Positions 15,437 to 24,635 of a stretch of 64,000 nucleotides of DNA are shown piece after piece (within the stretch, counting starts at the first letter, position 1; the number at the start of each line of letters is the position of its first letter). The translations under genes and the position numbers were made by a program. Source of the DNA: an uncultured Eubacteriales bacterium (lineage in GTDB: Bacteria; Bacillota; Clostridia; Oscillospirales; Oscillospiraceae); NCBI GenBank assembly GCA_900545925.1, contig URAZ01000001.1, positions 1 through 64,000 of the forward strand, read 5' to 3'. The notes beneath the pieces were generated by a model that saw only the letters and a program-made list of their open reading frames with translations, searched no databases and was not told the origin of the DNA.

Positions 15437-16936
15437 ATGAAAAAAACGAAGGTTCTTTCCCTGCTGCTTGCCGTGTTCCTGCTGCTGTCTTCCCTGACGT
15501 TGCCGCTTCTCGCGGTGGACGCTGAGACGGCGGAAGACCCGGAGCAGACGCAGAGCGACGGCGCGGATGCCGCAGCGGCAGACGACAGCGTGCCGGAGGA
15601 TCAGCTGCTGTCCTCGCGGACAAGCTTTTCTGTCGCGGCCAAGGCCGCGCTCCTCGTCGATCTCAACACGGGCCGTACCGTCTATGAACAGGACGCGGAC
15701 GAGCGCATCTATCCGGCCAGCCTGACGAAGATCATGACCTGTCTGCTGGCACTGGAAAACGGCAATTTGTCCGACGTTGTGACCGTTTCGGCATCCGCGC
15801 TCGAGGATCTGGACATTGATTCGAGCGTCGCAGGGCTTCAGGTCGGTGAGCAGATGACGCTGGAAAATCTGCTGTACTGCATGATGGTCGTCTCCGGCAA
15901 CGACGCCTGCAACGTCATCGCCGAGCATATTGCCGGTTCCATTACGGATTTTGTCCGCATGATGAACCAGCGCGCCTATGAACTTGGCTGCCTCAACACG
16001 CATTTCAGCAATCCCCACGGTCTGCACGATGAGAATCACTATACCACCGCGCGCGATTTGTCCATCATTACGCAGGCCGCGCTCAAAAGCGAAAATTTCC
16101 GCCAAATCGTTGATACCTATGAATATCAGCTGCCCGATGATAATGTACGGCAGAACATCCCGAAGCTTAAAACGACAAACATGCTGATTTACCGCTCGAT
16201 GTCCAACTCACTCTATTATTCGCGTGCGCATGGCATCAAGACCGGCTATACCAGTCAGGCGGGCCGCTGCGTCATTTCCGAGGCGACGGGAGACGGTCTT
16301 GACCTTTTGGGCATTGTCTGCGGCGCGGCCACAACCATCCTTGACAGCGGCGATCTGCTTATGGAGAACTTTACGGAGTGCGCACGGCTGTTTGACTATG
16401 GCTTTGATAATTACTCATACTTACCGATCATGTCGCCGCTGTATCCGGTCGATCAGGTGAAGATCAACAACTCTGCCGGTGCGGAGGCGGTCGCCGTTGC
16501 GCCGCAGGACGAGATCAAGGTTCTGCTGCCGAACGACTATGACCCCGACAAGCTGGTCACAGATATCCAGCTTAACAGCGACAGCGTTGACGCGCCTGTC
16601 CGCGAGGGCGACGTGCTCGGCTCGGCCACCGTTACCTATGCCGGTGAGATCCTCGGTCAGACGAAGCTGCTTGCTATCACCGATGTGGCGCGTTCCGAGA
16701 TTTCCTCCGCCGCTGCCGGAACGGGAGCCTATATCCAGAAAAACTGGTGGAAGTGGGTCGTGATTGCAATCTTTGTTGCCGTTGGTGTGATACTGGCCCT
16801 TATCGTGCTCTATCAGCTGCGCAAGCGCCGCTACCGCCGCATGCGCATGGAGCAGCGCCGCCGTGCGCTGGAAGATCGCCGCCGCCGTTTCCGCGAAGGC
16901 TACGACCTGCCGTTTGACGAACTGGAACGAAAGTAA
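15437..16936 (+). CDS. D-alanyl-D-alanine carboxypeptidase (DacF/PBP5-like)
   Basis: A 499-residue peptidase S11 protein. Signal peptide (residues 1-27), an acidic linker, then the catalytic domain with S95-L-T-K98, SGN (in MVVSGNDACN) and KTG (in GIKTGYTSQAG). A C-terminal PBP5-like domain is followed by one membrane helix (WWKWVVIAIFVAVGVILALI) and an unusually Arg-rich cytoplasmic tail. It trims the terminal D-Ala of peptidoglycan pentapeptides. The frame starts earlier at 15362, but the ATG at 15437 has GGAG seven bases before it and begins the signal peptide. Anchoring by a true transmembrane helix instead of an amphipathic helix is notable. Confidence 0.92.
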   Translation: MKKTKVLSLLLAVFLLLSSLTLPLLAVDAETAEDPEQTQSDGADAAAADDSVPEDQLLSSRTSFSVAAKAALLVDLNTGRTVYEQDADERIYPASLTKIMTCLLALENGNLSDVVTVSASALEDLDIDSSVAGLQVGEQMTLENLLYCMMVVSGNDACNVIAEHIAGSITDFVRMMNQRAYELGCLNTHFSNPHGLHDENHYTTARDLSIITQAALKSENFRQIVDTYEYQLPDDNVRQNIPKLKTTNMLIYRSMSNSLYYSRAHGIKTGYTSQAGRCVISEATGDGLDLLGIVCGAATTILDSGDLLMENFTECARLFDYGFDNYSYLPIMSPLYPVDQVKINNSAGAEAVAVAPQDEIKVLLPNDYDPDKLVTDIQLNSDSVDAPVREGDVLGSATVTYAGEILGQTKLLAITDVARSEISSAAAGTGAYIQKNWWKWVVIAIFVAVGVILALIVLYQLRKRRYRRMRMEQRRRALEDRRRRFREGYDLPFDELERK

Positions 16937-16950
16937 AGGAGGGCAATCGC

Positions 16951-17517
16951 ATGCTGAACTGGGAATCGCTTCAGGCTGCCTGCCTGTCCTGCACCAACTG
17001 TCCGTTGTCGCAGACGCGGCACAACGTCGTTTTCGGCGTCGGCCCGCGGGACGCGGAGGTCATGTTCGTCGGCGAGGGACCGGGAGAAAACGAGGACTTG
17101 CAGGGCGAGCCGTTTGTCGGCGCGGCTGGAAAGTTTCTTGACGAAATGCTCTCCATCATCGACCTTGGCCGGGAAAACTGCTATATCACGAACATCGTCA
17201 AGTGCCGCCCGCCCAAAAACCGCGACCCGATGCAGACCGAGCAGGATGCGTGTATCGGCTTCCTGCGCGCGCAGACGAAGCTGATCCAGCCGAAGATCAT
17301 CGTCTGCCTCGGCCGTATCGCGGCCATGCGCCTCATCCGTCCGGATTTCAAGATTTCCCGCGAACACGGACAATTTACTGAAAAGGGCGGCATTCTCTTC
17401 ACTGCACTCTATCATCCGTCCGCGCTCCTGCGCGACGAAAGCAAGCGCCCGGACACCTTTTCTGACCTCAAGGCCCTTCAGGCCAAAGTCCGCGAGGTCT
17501 GTACCAGAACCCTGTAA
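16951..17517 (+). CDS. Family 4 uracil-DNA glycosylase
   Basis: A 188-residue protein. An iron-sulfur cluster is indicated by C11-x2-C14-x2-C17 and later cysteines (CRPPKNRDP and IIVCLG). The active-site motif is GEGPGENED and the second motif is YHPSALLR. It removes uracil from DNA as the first step of base excision repair. It lies 14 bases after the carboxypeptidase gene with an AAAGGAGGG site, so the two are probably co-transcribed. Confidence 0.93.
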   Translation: MLNWESLQAACLSCTNCPLSQTRHNVVFGVGPRDAEVMFVGEGPGENEDLQGEPFVGAAGKFLDEMLSIIDLGRENCYITNIVKCRPPKNRDPMQTEQDACIGFLRAQTKLIQPKIIVCLGRIAAMRLIRPDFKISREHGQFTEKGGILFTALYHPSALLRDESKRPDTFSDLKALQAKVREVCTRTL

Positions 17518-17918
17518 TGACAATAGGACGCGCCGCTCCCGGATGGGCGGACGCCTATTTACCGCTACCCCGTCTAGAACGCACGGATACAAAGCGAGGA
17601 CAACCTGCCCGGCAGTGCAGCTTGTGCAAATTCGAGCCGTTGAAACGAGCGAGACTGATGCTTTCAAAGAAGGGGGATACCATGGATAGATACGCTGTAA
17701 ACTCATATCGCGCGGCATGAACAGGAAATCGCAGTGCCGATCAAAAGCGCGGGAGTGCGTGTCCGAAAGCGGCTGAAAATCAAATATCCGCGGCTGCCAA
17801 TCAAGGCAGCCGTATACTCCAAAACGAGGTCATACCGCAGATGACCTCGTTTTTATTTCTATTTATTACCGGCTGAGAATCATGGCGCAAACAGACCCTT
17901 TTTTGGCACTATGCCCAT
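17518..17918. other. Gene-free gap with a terminator
   Basis: No convincing gene is seen. Short basic open frames are present (one of 36 codons from GTG 17734) but run through the terminator stem at 17821. A strong hairpin there is listed separately. Confidence 0.5.
17821..17857 (+). terminator. Rho-independent terminator
   Basis: A perfect 13-base stem (17821-17833 with 17841-17853, seven-base loop) is followed by T residues. It separates the carboxypeptidase/glycosylase unit from the sugar operon. Confidence 0.85.
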
Positions 17919-17948
17919 TTGACAGGCCGATAAATGACGTGCTATCGT
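17919..17948 (+). promoter_or_regulatory. Likely promoter of the 18-24.6 kb operon
   Basis: TTGACA (17919-17924) and TATCGT (17943-17948) with an 18-base spacer, about 90 bases upstream of the first gene. The -35 is perfect and the -10 is weak, which would fit an activated or regulated promoter. Confidence 0.55.
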
Positions 17949-18037
17949 TTAATTGATACAAAAATACCGGCTGAAATGTGAGAAATGGATACGGCGTGCA
18001 CAATTGCCGCCGATCCGGCCTTGTTGAGGGATTCAAT

Positions 18038-18982
18038 ATGATCAATCAATGCTATGAATACGAAGCAGCACATACAATCCAGGACGTGCTGTCCTGCAAT
18101 GGGGATTTAAACATTGCGCTGGTTGCGGATTCGCATCTGGACAATTCCGTCCCGGCTACCATTGAGAACATCTCCGCAGTCGATCAGGCGGTACATTTTG
18201 ACTGCTGCGTCCATCTGGGTGATTTCCTCGCCGGTGAGATCGGCAGACGGTACGCAAAGCTTCTGCTGCGGCAGCAGCTCGCGCTGTTCCGGCCCACTGT
18301 TTCGAGCGGACGCTTCTTCCCGGTGCAGGGCAATCACGACGCATGCAGCGGGCCGTATTCCGCGCGGCTCTGGCCGGAGGCCATCGGCTTTCTGGACGCG
18401 GAGCAGAACGTCCGCCGTCCGGCGCAGAAGCCATATTACTATGTAGATATTGCGAAGGAAAAGGTTCGCCTTGTGTTCCTGTGCTCGTATTTTTATGAGC
18501 ACCGCGGCGGCGGTTCGGTCATGATCTTCGGATACGAGGAAGAACAAATCCAGTGGCTGCAAAACGAGGTGCTGGTTTTGCCGGCGGACTGGACGGTGAT
18601 GCTATTCTCGCATGACGCGCCGTTTTCTGCATTGCTGTTCGATGAGAAAACTGCACTCGAAAAGAACGACATCGTCAACGGCAATCAGATCTTTTCCGCG
18701 CTCGACCAGTGCCGGAAGCAATACGGCTTTGACATTGCCGGGTGGTTCATTGGCCACTATCACGGCGATCGGATTGTAACGCTTTTTGGAATTCCGTTTA
18801 TCATCACTGCGTCAGAAACTGCATATGATCCGCAGTTGTTTGACGACGACGTGCGTTTCTGGGAAAGAGATTTGGACACGCAGAGCGAAGACCTCTGGGA
18901 TGCGCTCATACTGAAAAAGAGCGAACGCAGGGTCTATCTGAAGCGTTTCGGAGCGGGCGAGGACAGAATTGTTCACTATTAA
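18038..18982 (+). CDS. Calcineurin-like metallophosphoesterase, intact active site
   Basis: A 314-residue protein with all metallophosphoesterase metal motifs: D31-S-H33 (ALVADSHLD), HLGD62, GNHD (98-101), SHD (in LFSHDAPF) and GHYHGD. These bind the two metal ions of a phosphomonoesterase or phosphodiesterase. No signal peptide is seen, so it is cytoplasmic. An upstream GTG (17978) is in frame, but the ATG at 18038 has GAGGG seven bases before it. It opens a five-gene operon with glycan enzymes, so it may dephosphorylate a sugar phosphate or act on a glycan phosphodiester. The substrate is inference only. Confidence 0.88.
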   Translation: MINQCYEYEAAHTIQDVLSCNGDLNIALVADSHLDNSVPATIENISAVDQAVHFDCCVHLGDFLAGEIGRRYAKLLLRQQLALFRPTVSSGRFFPVQGNHDACSGPYSARLWPEAIGFLDAEQNVRRPAQKPYYYVDIAKEKVRLVFLCSYFYEHRGGGSVMIFGYEEEQIQWLQNEVLVLPADWTVMLFSHDAPFSALLFDEKTALEKNDIVNGNQIFSALDQCRKQYGFDIAGWFIGHYHGDRIVTLFGIPFIITASETAYDPQLFDDDVRFWERDLDTQSEDLWDALILKKSERRVYLKRFGAGEDRIVHY

Positions 18983-19000
18983 ATAGATGGAGGAATCCAG

Positions 19001-19978
19001 ATGGAACCATACTTTGCAGATCAATGCCGGACGCTGACGGAAAAAATCCGGGCACTCCGGGAGCCGGACGATCTCTGCTTCGCGCTGCTTGCGGGAACGG
19101 CTCTGTCGGATTTTGCGGATCATACGGACGAAAATATCCGCGCGGTCGATGCGCAGACGCATTTTGACGGTGTCATCCACCTTGGCGATATTTTAAACGG
19201 CAGCATCCCCGAAAATGCGTCCCGCTTTGTACTCTCGCAGGAGCTGGCGCGGTTTCAGAATGCAACAGCTTCCGGCAAGCTCTACATTGCCTGCGGCGAT
19301 GACGACGGCTATCGCAACGAGCGCTATGTCGGCCAGATCGTGACGGGCATCGTGACGGACGAGCGCTGGTATCAGGAGACGGCTTATCTGGAACAGTACC
19401 CCGATCTGCATCGACCGCAGAATAAGCCGTACTATTATGTGGATTTCTCCGAGCGGAAGGCGCGTCTGATTTTCCTCTCGTCCTATGTTTCGCAGATCGA
19501 CGAACAGGAAGAACTTTTTGAAAAAAGCTGTCAATACGGCGTGGAGCAGCTTGCGTGGCTGAAACGGGAGGCGTTGGATTTACCTGCCGGATGGATGGTG
19601 CTTGTTTTTTCCCATGCGCTGCCGAAATCTCGGTTTGAAACGGGGCAGGATCCTTGGAATTACATGAACTATTCCTCGGAGCCTGCCATGATGCTGCTCC
19701 GACAGGCGCAGAAGCGTGGGATTTTGCTCGGCGGCTGGTTCGCGGGGCAGTACGCCTGCGATTACGAAACTACGTTCTGTCACATCCCATATTTCCTGAT
19801 CGACTCAGTCCGCCCGCAGCCGATAAAATCGCTGTTTCCGAACGTCCGGAAATGCACGGAGCGGGGCTTGGGCGCGGAAACAGAAGATTTATGGGACGTG
19901 CTGCTCCTGAAGCCGAATCAGCGGCGCATCTATCTGCTGCGCTTTGGCGCGGGAGAAGACCGCGTGTTTGACTATTGA
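19001..19978 (+). CDS. Degenerate metallophosphoesterase paralogue, probable pseudoenzyme
   Basis: A 325-residue protein, clearly a paralogue of the preceding gene: shared IHLGDIL, NKPYYYVDFSE, ETEDLWD and the C-terminal LLRFGAGEDR block. The metal ligands are largely gone: D-x-H is replaced in LLAGTALSDF, GNHD reads GDDD (99-102), SHD reads SHA, and GHYHGD reads GQYACD. Only HLGD (D63) stays. It starts 18 bases after its partner with a GGAGGA site. The fold seems retained over full length, so it is probably a regulatory or scaffold subunit, or has a changed activity. It is not an eroding pseudogene, as the frame is clean. Confidence 0.85.
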   Translation: MEPYFADQCRTLTEKIRALREPDDLCFALLAGTALSDFADHTDENIRAVDAQTHFDGVIHLGDILNGSIPENASRFVLSQELARFQNATASGKLYIACGDDDGYRNERYVGQIVTGIVTDERWYQETAYLEQYPDLHRPQNKPYYYVDFSERKARLIFLSSYVSQIDEQEELFEKSCQYGVEQLAWLKREALDLPAGWMVLVFSHALPKSRFETGQDPWNYMNYSSEPAMMLLRQAQKRGILLGGWFAGQYACDYETTFCHIPYFLIDSVRPQPIKSLFPNVRKCTERGLGAETEDLWDVLLLKPNQRRIYLLRFGAGEDRVFDY

Positions 19979-20000
19979 CCGGACTGGAAAGGATAAAGAA

Positions 20001-21626
20001 ATGGAACATACTTTCAAGACTTTCGGCACGATGCTCGACTGCTCACGAAACGCCGTTATGACGGTGGACGCGGTCAAGCGCTGGATTGACCTGACCGCAA
20101 GGCTTGGATGCAACACGCTGCACATGTATATGGAGGACACCTATGAGGTGGACGGCCACCCCTATTTCGGCCATCTGCGCGGACGGTACAGCAAGGCGGA
20201 ATTAAAACAGATCGATGCGTATGCGGCAGCACACGGGATGCAGGTCATCCCGTGCATCCAGACGCTTGCCCATGTCAACGCCCTGTTTCACTGGCCGGTC
20301 TACCGGGAAATTCACGATGCAGCCGACATTCTGCTGACCGGCGACGAGCGAACCTATGAACTGGTCGATGGGATGTTCCGCACGCTGCGCGAATGTCTGC
20401 GCACCAATATTGTGAACATCGGCATGGACGAAGCGGATCTGCTCGGCCTTGGCAAATATCTGACGCTGCACGGCTACCGCGATCGCTTCAGCATCCTGAT
20501 GGAACATCTGCGCAGGGTGTCAGAAATGGCGAAAAAATATGGCTTCGAGCTTCTGATGTGGGGCGATATGTTCTTCCGTCTGGCGGGCGGCGATTACTTT
20601 ACCAATTTTAATCAAGACCCGGAACTTGGCGAGATCCCGGAGAAGATCAAACAGCTGGTGCCGGAGAATGTCCAGCTGGTGTATTGGGATTATTTCAGCC
20701 GCGAGCAGCAGCGTTATGAGAAAAATATCGATGCGCACAATGCCATCAAGAGCGAGTCTTGGTTCGCGGGCGGCCTTTGGACGTGGGCCGGCTTTGCGCC
20801 GCACAATGCTTTCGCCATTGCTACCATGCGCGAAGCCATGCGGGCCTGCCGCGCAAAGGGCGTTGAGAACGTGGTCATGACGATGTGGGGCGACAACGGC
20901 GCGGAATGCTCCAAATTTGCCGTGCTCCCGGCCCTGTTTATGGTTGCGCAGATGGCGCGGGGCATTGACGACGAGGAAACCATCCATGCGAATTTTGAGA
21001 AGGAATTCGGTATCCCATTTGAGGATTTCCGTGCGCTCGACCTAGCCGGGACGCAGAACGATTCTGCTGAGGCGATCTATAACCCGGAAAAGTATCTGCT
21101 CTACTGTGACCCGTTCATGGGGCAGTTTGATAACCGTGTGAAGCCGGCGGACGCGGCAGGCTATGCGAACTGCGCCGCGAGGCTGGCGAAGCATGAGCAC
21201 GATGCAGACTATGGCTATCTGTTCCGTTCCCTGCGTGCACTCTGTAATTTTTTGAATATAAAAGCCGATCTCGGCATTCGCACAAGGGCGGCGTATCTGT
21301 CCGGCGATAAAAAAACCGCGAAGGCGCTCTGCACCGATTATGACGCGGCGCTCGAACGGCTGGACGCGTTTTATGCGGCCTATGAGCAGCAGTGGATGCA
21401 CGAAAACAAGCCGCAGGGCTTTGACGTGGTTGATCTTCGCATCGGCGGCCAGCGGCAGCGCCTGCTACATTGCAGAGACCGGCTGCTGGCCTATGCGGAA
21501 GGACGGCTCGACCGGATCGAGGAGCTGGAGGAGCCGGTTCTCGACTGCTGCTGCGAGGAAAAAGCCGACGGACAGGCGACACGGGCAATTTTCTGGCATG
21601 AGATCGCGTCGGCAAATGTCATTTGA
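20001..21626 (+). CDS. GH20-like beta-N-acetylhexosaminidase
   Basis: A 541-residue protein without signal peptide. The TIM-barrel core resembles cytoplasmic GH20-type hexosaminidases of gut Clostridia: GCNTLHMYMEDTYEV near residue 40, and the catalytic Asp-Glu pair D143-E144 in NIGMDEADLLGLG. These enzymes release terminal GlcNAc or GalNAc with substrate assistance by the acetamido group. An upstream in-frame start (19944) lies inside the previous gene; the ATG at 20001 has AAAGGA just upstream. Position next to a GH94 phosphorylase suggests stepwise intracellular breakdown of imported amino-sugar oligosaccharides. The specificity is inferred. Confidence 0.82.
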   Translation: MEHTFKTFGTMLDCSRNAVMTVDAVKRWIDLTARLGCNTLHMYMEDTYEVDGHPYFGHLRGRYSKAELKQIDAYAAAHGMQVIPCIQTLAHVNALFHWPVYREIHDAADILLTGDERTYELVDGMFRTLRECLRTNIVNIGMDEADLLGLGKYLTLHGYRDRFSILMEHLRRVSEMAKKYGFELLMWGDMFFRLAGGDYFTNFNQDPELGEIPEKIKQLVPENVQLVYWDYFSREQQRYEKNIDAHNAIKSESWFAGGLWTWAGFAPHNAFAIATMREAMRACRAKGVENVVMTMWGDNGAECSKFAVLPALFMVAQMARGIDDEETIHANFEKEFGIPFEDFRALDLAGTQNDSAEAIYNPEKYLLYCDPFMGQFDNRVKPADAAGYANCAARLAKHEHDADYGYLFRSLRALCNFLNIKADLGIRTRAAYLSGDKKTAKALCTDYDAALERLDAFYAAYEQQWMHENKPQGFDVVDLRIGGQRQRLLHCRDRLLAYAEGRLDRIEELEEPVLDCCCEEKADGQATRAIFWHEIASANVI

Positions 21627-21646
21627 GACAGGGCGGAGGATACAAA

Positions 21647-22288
21647 ATGAACGTACAATATCATCGGTTGACAGATGCGGGCTTTGCCTATGCCGTCCGG
21701 ATGCCGGAGCGGATGCACGCAGGTCTTCCAATGATTATCCAGCTGCACGGCGCAGGTGAACGCGGCGGTGGTGAGGATCTGGAGAAGGCTGAGATTCATG
21801 GACTGGCGAACATCCTGACAGAAACGCGGGAAGAAGACTGCGTGCTGATCGAACCGCGCTGCCCGGAAGGGTCCTTTTGGGTGGCGATGCTTCCGGAACT
21901 GAAGCGGTTCGTTTGCCGCATGATCGAAGCATACGCCTGCGACCCGGATCGGGTCACGCTGACAGGACTCAGCATGGGCGGATACGGCACATGGTTCCTT
22001 GCGATGGCGGCGCCGGAGCTGTTCGCGGCTATCGCGCCTTGCTGCGGCGGCGGAATGCCGTGGAACGCAGAGGTATTGACTATGCCGGTCTGGGCGTTTC
22101 ATGGTGCGCTGGACGATGTCGTACCCCTGACGGAGACGGTCGATATGGTCAAGGCAATACAGCGTGCGGGCGGCAATGCAAGGCTGACGGTTTTTGGAGA
22201 CTGCGGCCATGACGCATGGACGTATGCGTATGATGAAATGCTCCTGCAGTGGCTGCTGGCACAAAAAAGAACGGAGACGGACAAATGA
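21647..22288 (+). CDS. Alpha/beta hydrolase, prolyl-oligopeptidase/esterase type
   Basis: A 213-residue single-domain alpha/beta hydrolase. The nucleophile elbow is GLSMGG, the oxyanion region LHGAGERGGG, and the Asp and His of the triad lie in GALDDVVP and CGHDAW. No signal peptide, so it is cytoplasmic. It could be a sugar O-acetyl or feruloyl-type esterase that deprotects the glycan before the phosphorylase acts. The ATG at 21647 (GGAGGA site) is chosen over an ATG at 21623 that overlaps the previous gene. It overlaps the next gene by four bases. Confidence 0.87.
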   Translation: MNVQYHRLTDAGFAYAVRMPERMHAGLPMIIQLHGAGERGGGEDLEKAEIHGLANILTETREEDCVLIEPRCPEGSFWVAMLPELKRFVCRMIEAYACDPDRVTLTGLSMGGYGTWFLAMAAPELFAAIAPCCGGGMPWNAEVLTMPVWAFHGALDDVVPLTETVDMVKAIQRAGGNARLTVFGDCGHDAWTYAYDEMLLQWLLAQKRTETDK

Positions 22289-24576
22289 ACCCATACCGTT
22301 TTGAGAATCAGAATCGGGAAATTGTGCTGTCCCGGTACAATATGCCGACCCCGTGGATGAATTATCTGTCCAACGGGACGCTCCATGCGATGATCTCGCA
22401 GGCAGGCGGCGGCGTTGCGTGGTATAAATCCCCGCAGATCTGGCGCATCAACCACTACCGCTTCTTCCACCTGCCGACCGACCGCAGCGGCTTCTACACC
22501 TACATCAAGGACGGCGATGCCGTCTGGTGTCCGACCAATGAGCCGTGCGCCTGCAAGCCCGAGAAATGGGAGGCTGCGCACGGCATGGGCTACACCCGCT
22601 TTACGGCAGAACGTGATGGTCTGCGCACCGAGGTTACATATCTGGTCAGTCCGCTGAAAAACGTCATGCTCTGGCATCTGGAGCTGCGCTCCGACTGTGA
22701 CCGGAACGTGACGATTTACCCCTACGTCGAGCTTGGCATGATGGAATTCATGCGCGAGCTGCAATGGCAGTGCTACAACAAGCACCAGCTGTCCGTCTAC
22801 GAGAAGGACGGCGTGCTCATTTACCGCTACGGCGTGGAAAACCAGCCGAAGCCCGATGAGACGCCGCTGGTGTATTTTGCAAGCGATGTGCCCGCAGCCG
22901 GATTTGACTGCGACCGCGATGCCTTCATCGGCAGCTACCGCAGTGAGGAAGCGCCGGTCGGACTCGAACATGAGCACCTGAAAAATTCCACACTTTTCGG
23001 CGGCGACCCGTGCTTCGCGCTGGAGCTGCCGCTGACGCTCCGTGCCGGAGAAGCGAAGTCGGTCAATATCTATCTCGGCACGGAACTGACGGGGGACGAG
23101 ATTTTCCAGTCCCTTGCTGCCTGCAAAGCCCCTGACTTTTTCGCCGCGTCCATGCAGAAGCTGGCGGAGACGTGGGAGGATTTCTTCTCCGGCTTCCAGT
23201 GCAGCCTCCCGGACAAGGACGCGGAGACGATGATTAACATCTGGAACCCCTATCAGATGGAGCGGAACTTCCGCTTCTCCCGGAATATCAGCTACTACGC
23301 CACCGGTACGTTCCGCGGCGTGGGCGTGCGCGACACCGCGCAGGACGTTCTGGCCATGATCCCCTTGCAGCTTGACCGGGCAAAAGAAAAGTTTGAGCAG
23401 CTGCTCACGCAGCAGTATCAGGACGGCCACTGCAACCACTATTTCTTCCCCACCGAGGGTTGGGAGCCGGTCACGCGCATCCACTCGGACAACCACCTCT
23501 GGCTGGTCATGGACGCCTATCACATCGCGCTGGAAGAGGGAAACGTTTCGTACCTCGACACGCAGGCCCCGTATTTCGACGGCGGCAGCGGCACGATCTG
23601 GGAGCACATCAAACAGTCCATCCGCTTCACCACGCAGAACATGGGCGCGCACGGCTTCCCGCTGATGCTCAGCTCCGACTGGAACGACATGCTCTATAAG
23701 GTCTGCCGCAAGGGGAAGGGCGAAAGCATCTGGACGGGGATGCAGTTTGCCGTTGCGCTGCGCATGATGCAGGAACTGGCGGAGCGCATGGGTGAACCGG
23801 AGTTTGCAGCGGAATGCAAGGCGCTCTATGACCGCCAGCAGGCGCTTTGCCGCACGCTTGCGTGGGACGGCGCGTGGTTCCGCCGCTGCATCACGGACGA
23901 GGGCCGCTTTATCGGCTCGGAGTCCGAGCCGCAGGCAAAGATCTGGCTCAATACGCAGAGCTGGGCAGTCCTCAGCGGCCTCGGCACACAGGAGCAGCAA
24001 ATTCAAGCCATGGACAGTGTGAAAGAATATCTCGATACCGACCTCGGTATCAAGAAAATTCACCCGGCCATGACGACGGACTATCCGACGAAGGAAGAAA
24101 ACCTGACCTGCTACAACAAGGGCTGCGGCGAAAACGGCAGCGTCTTCTGCCACGCGAATACTTGGGCAATTATCGCAGAATGTATGCTGGGGCGTCCGGA
24201 GAACGCATGGAAGTATTATCATCAGCTTCTGCCGATGATCGCGCAGAAAACGGCAGGCGCGGAGCGTTATAAGGCGGAGCCGTATGTCTATTCCTCGAAC
24301 ATCTTCGGCCCGGAGAGCGATAAATTCGGCCTTGCCAACGTCTCATGGCTGACCGGCACGGCGGCATGGATGTATCTGGCCGCAACGCAGTATCTGCTGG
24401 GCGTCCGCCCAACATGGGACGGCCTCGAGATCGACCCCTGTCTGCCGGAGCAGCTGCTCCCGGCAAAGGTCACCCGCGTCTTCCGCGGCTGCCGGTATGA
24501 GATCACCATTACGAAAAACCAAAAGCTGCTTCTCCCGCATGTGGACGGAAGAAAGCAGCTGAGCGTTCAGGTATAA
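22285..24576 (+). CDS. GH94 glycoside phosphorylase (cellobiose/chitobiose phosphorylase family)
   Basis: A 763-residue protein: an N-terminal beta-sandwich (to about residue 270), linker, and an (alpha/alpha)6 barrel. The catalytic region SDWNDM (D465-W-N-D468) carries the general acid of the family, and the phosphate-site region is around GFGP/TAAWMY near the C-terminus. GH94 enzymes cleave beta-linked disaccharides with phosphate to give a sugar 1-phosphate, saving ATP. With the GH20-like neighbour, N,N'-diacetylchitobiose or a related HexNAc disaccharide is a reasonable guess; cellobiose cannot be excluded. The ATG overlaps the hydrolase stop (ATGA). Confidence 0.88.
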   Translation: MNPYRFENQNREIVLSRYNMPTPWMNYLSNGTLHAMISQAGGGVAWYKSPQIWRINHYRFFHLPTDRSGFYTYIKDGDAVWCPTNEPCACKPEKWEAAHGMGYTRFTAERDGLRTEVTYLVSPLKNVMLWHLELRSDCDRNVTIYPYVELGMMEFMRELQWQCYNKHQLSVYEKDGVLIYRYGVENQPKPDETPLVYFASDVPAAGFDCDRDAFIGSYRSEEAPVGLEHEHLKNSTLFGGDPCFALELPLTLRAGEAKSVNIYLGTELTGDEIFQSLAACKAPDFFAASMQKLAETWEDFFSGFQCSLPDKDAETMINIWNPYQMERNFRFSRNISYYATGTFRGVGVRDTAQDVLAMIPLQLDRAKEKFEQLLTQQYQDGHCNHYFFPTEGWEPVTRIHSDNHLWLVMDAYHIALEEGNVSYLDTQAPYFDGGSGTIWEHIKQSIRFTTQNMGAHGFPLMLSSDWNDMLYKVCRKGKGESIWTGMQFAVALRMMQELAERMGEPEFAAECKALYDRQQALCRTLAWDGAWFRRCITDEGRFIGSESEPQAKIWLNTQSWAVLSGLGTQEQQIQAMDSVKEYLDTDLGIKKIHPAMTTDYPTKEENLTCYNKGCGENGSVFCHANTWAIIAECMLGRPENAWKYYHQLLPMIAQKTAGAERYKAEPYVYSSNIFGPESDKFGLANVSWLTGTAAWMYLAATQYLLGVRPTWDGLEIDPCLPEQLLPAKVTRVFRGCRYEITITKNQKLLLPHVDGRKQLSVQV

Positions 24577-24580
24577 GGAA

Positions 24581-24619
24581 AACCACCAGTCATACGCATA
24601 TGGCTGGTGGTTCTGTTTT
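24581..24619 (+). terminator. Terminator of the sugar operon
   Basis: Stem AACCACCAG-CATA paired with TATGGCTGGTGGTT (one G-T pair), followed by CTGTTTTT, directly after the GH94 stop codon. Confidence 0.85.
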
Positions 24620-24635
24620 TACGGCAATCTCGACG

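Noticed and set aside
17734..17844. 36-codon basic open frame with a weak ribosome site
   Set aside because: Its end runs through the perfect terminator stem at 17821-17853, and no family or conservation can be argued.
22099..24222. 707-codon open frame on the minus strand opposite the GH94 gene
   Set aside because: It is a shadow caused by high GC and codon bias; it has no recognisable domain, and the plus strand encodes a full GH94 protein.
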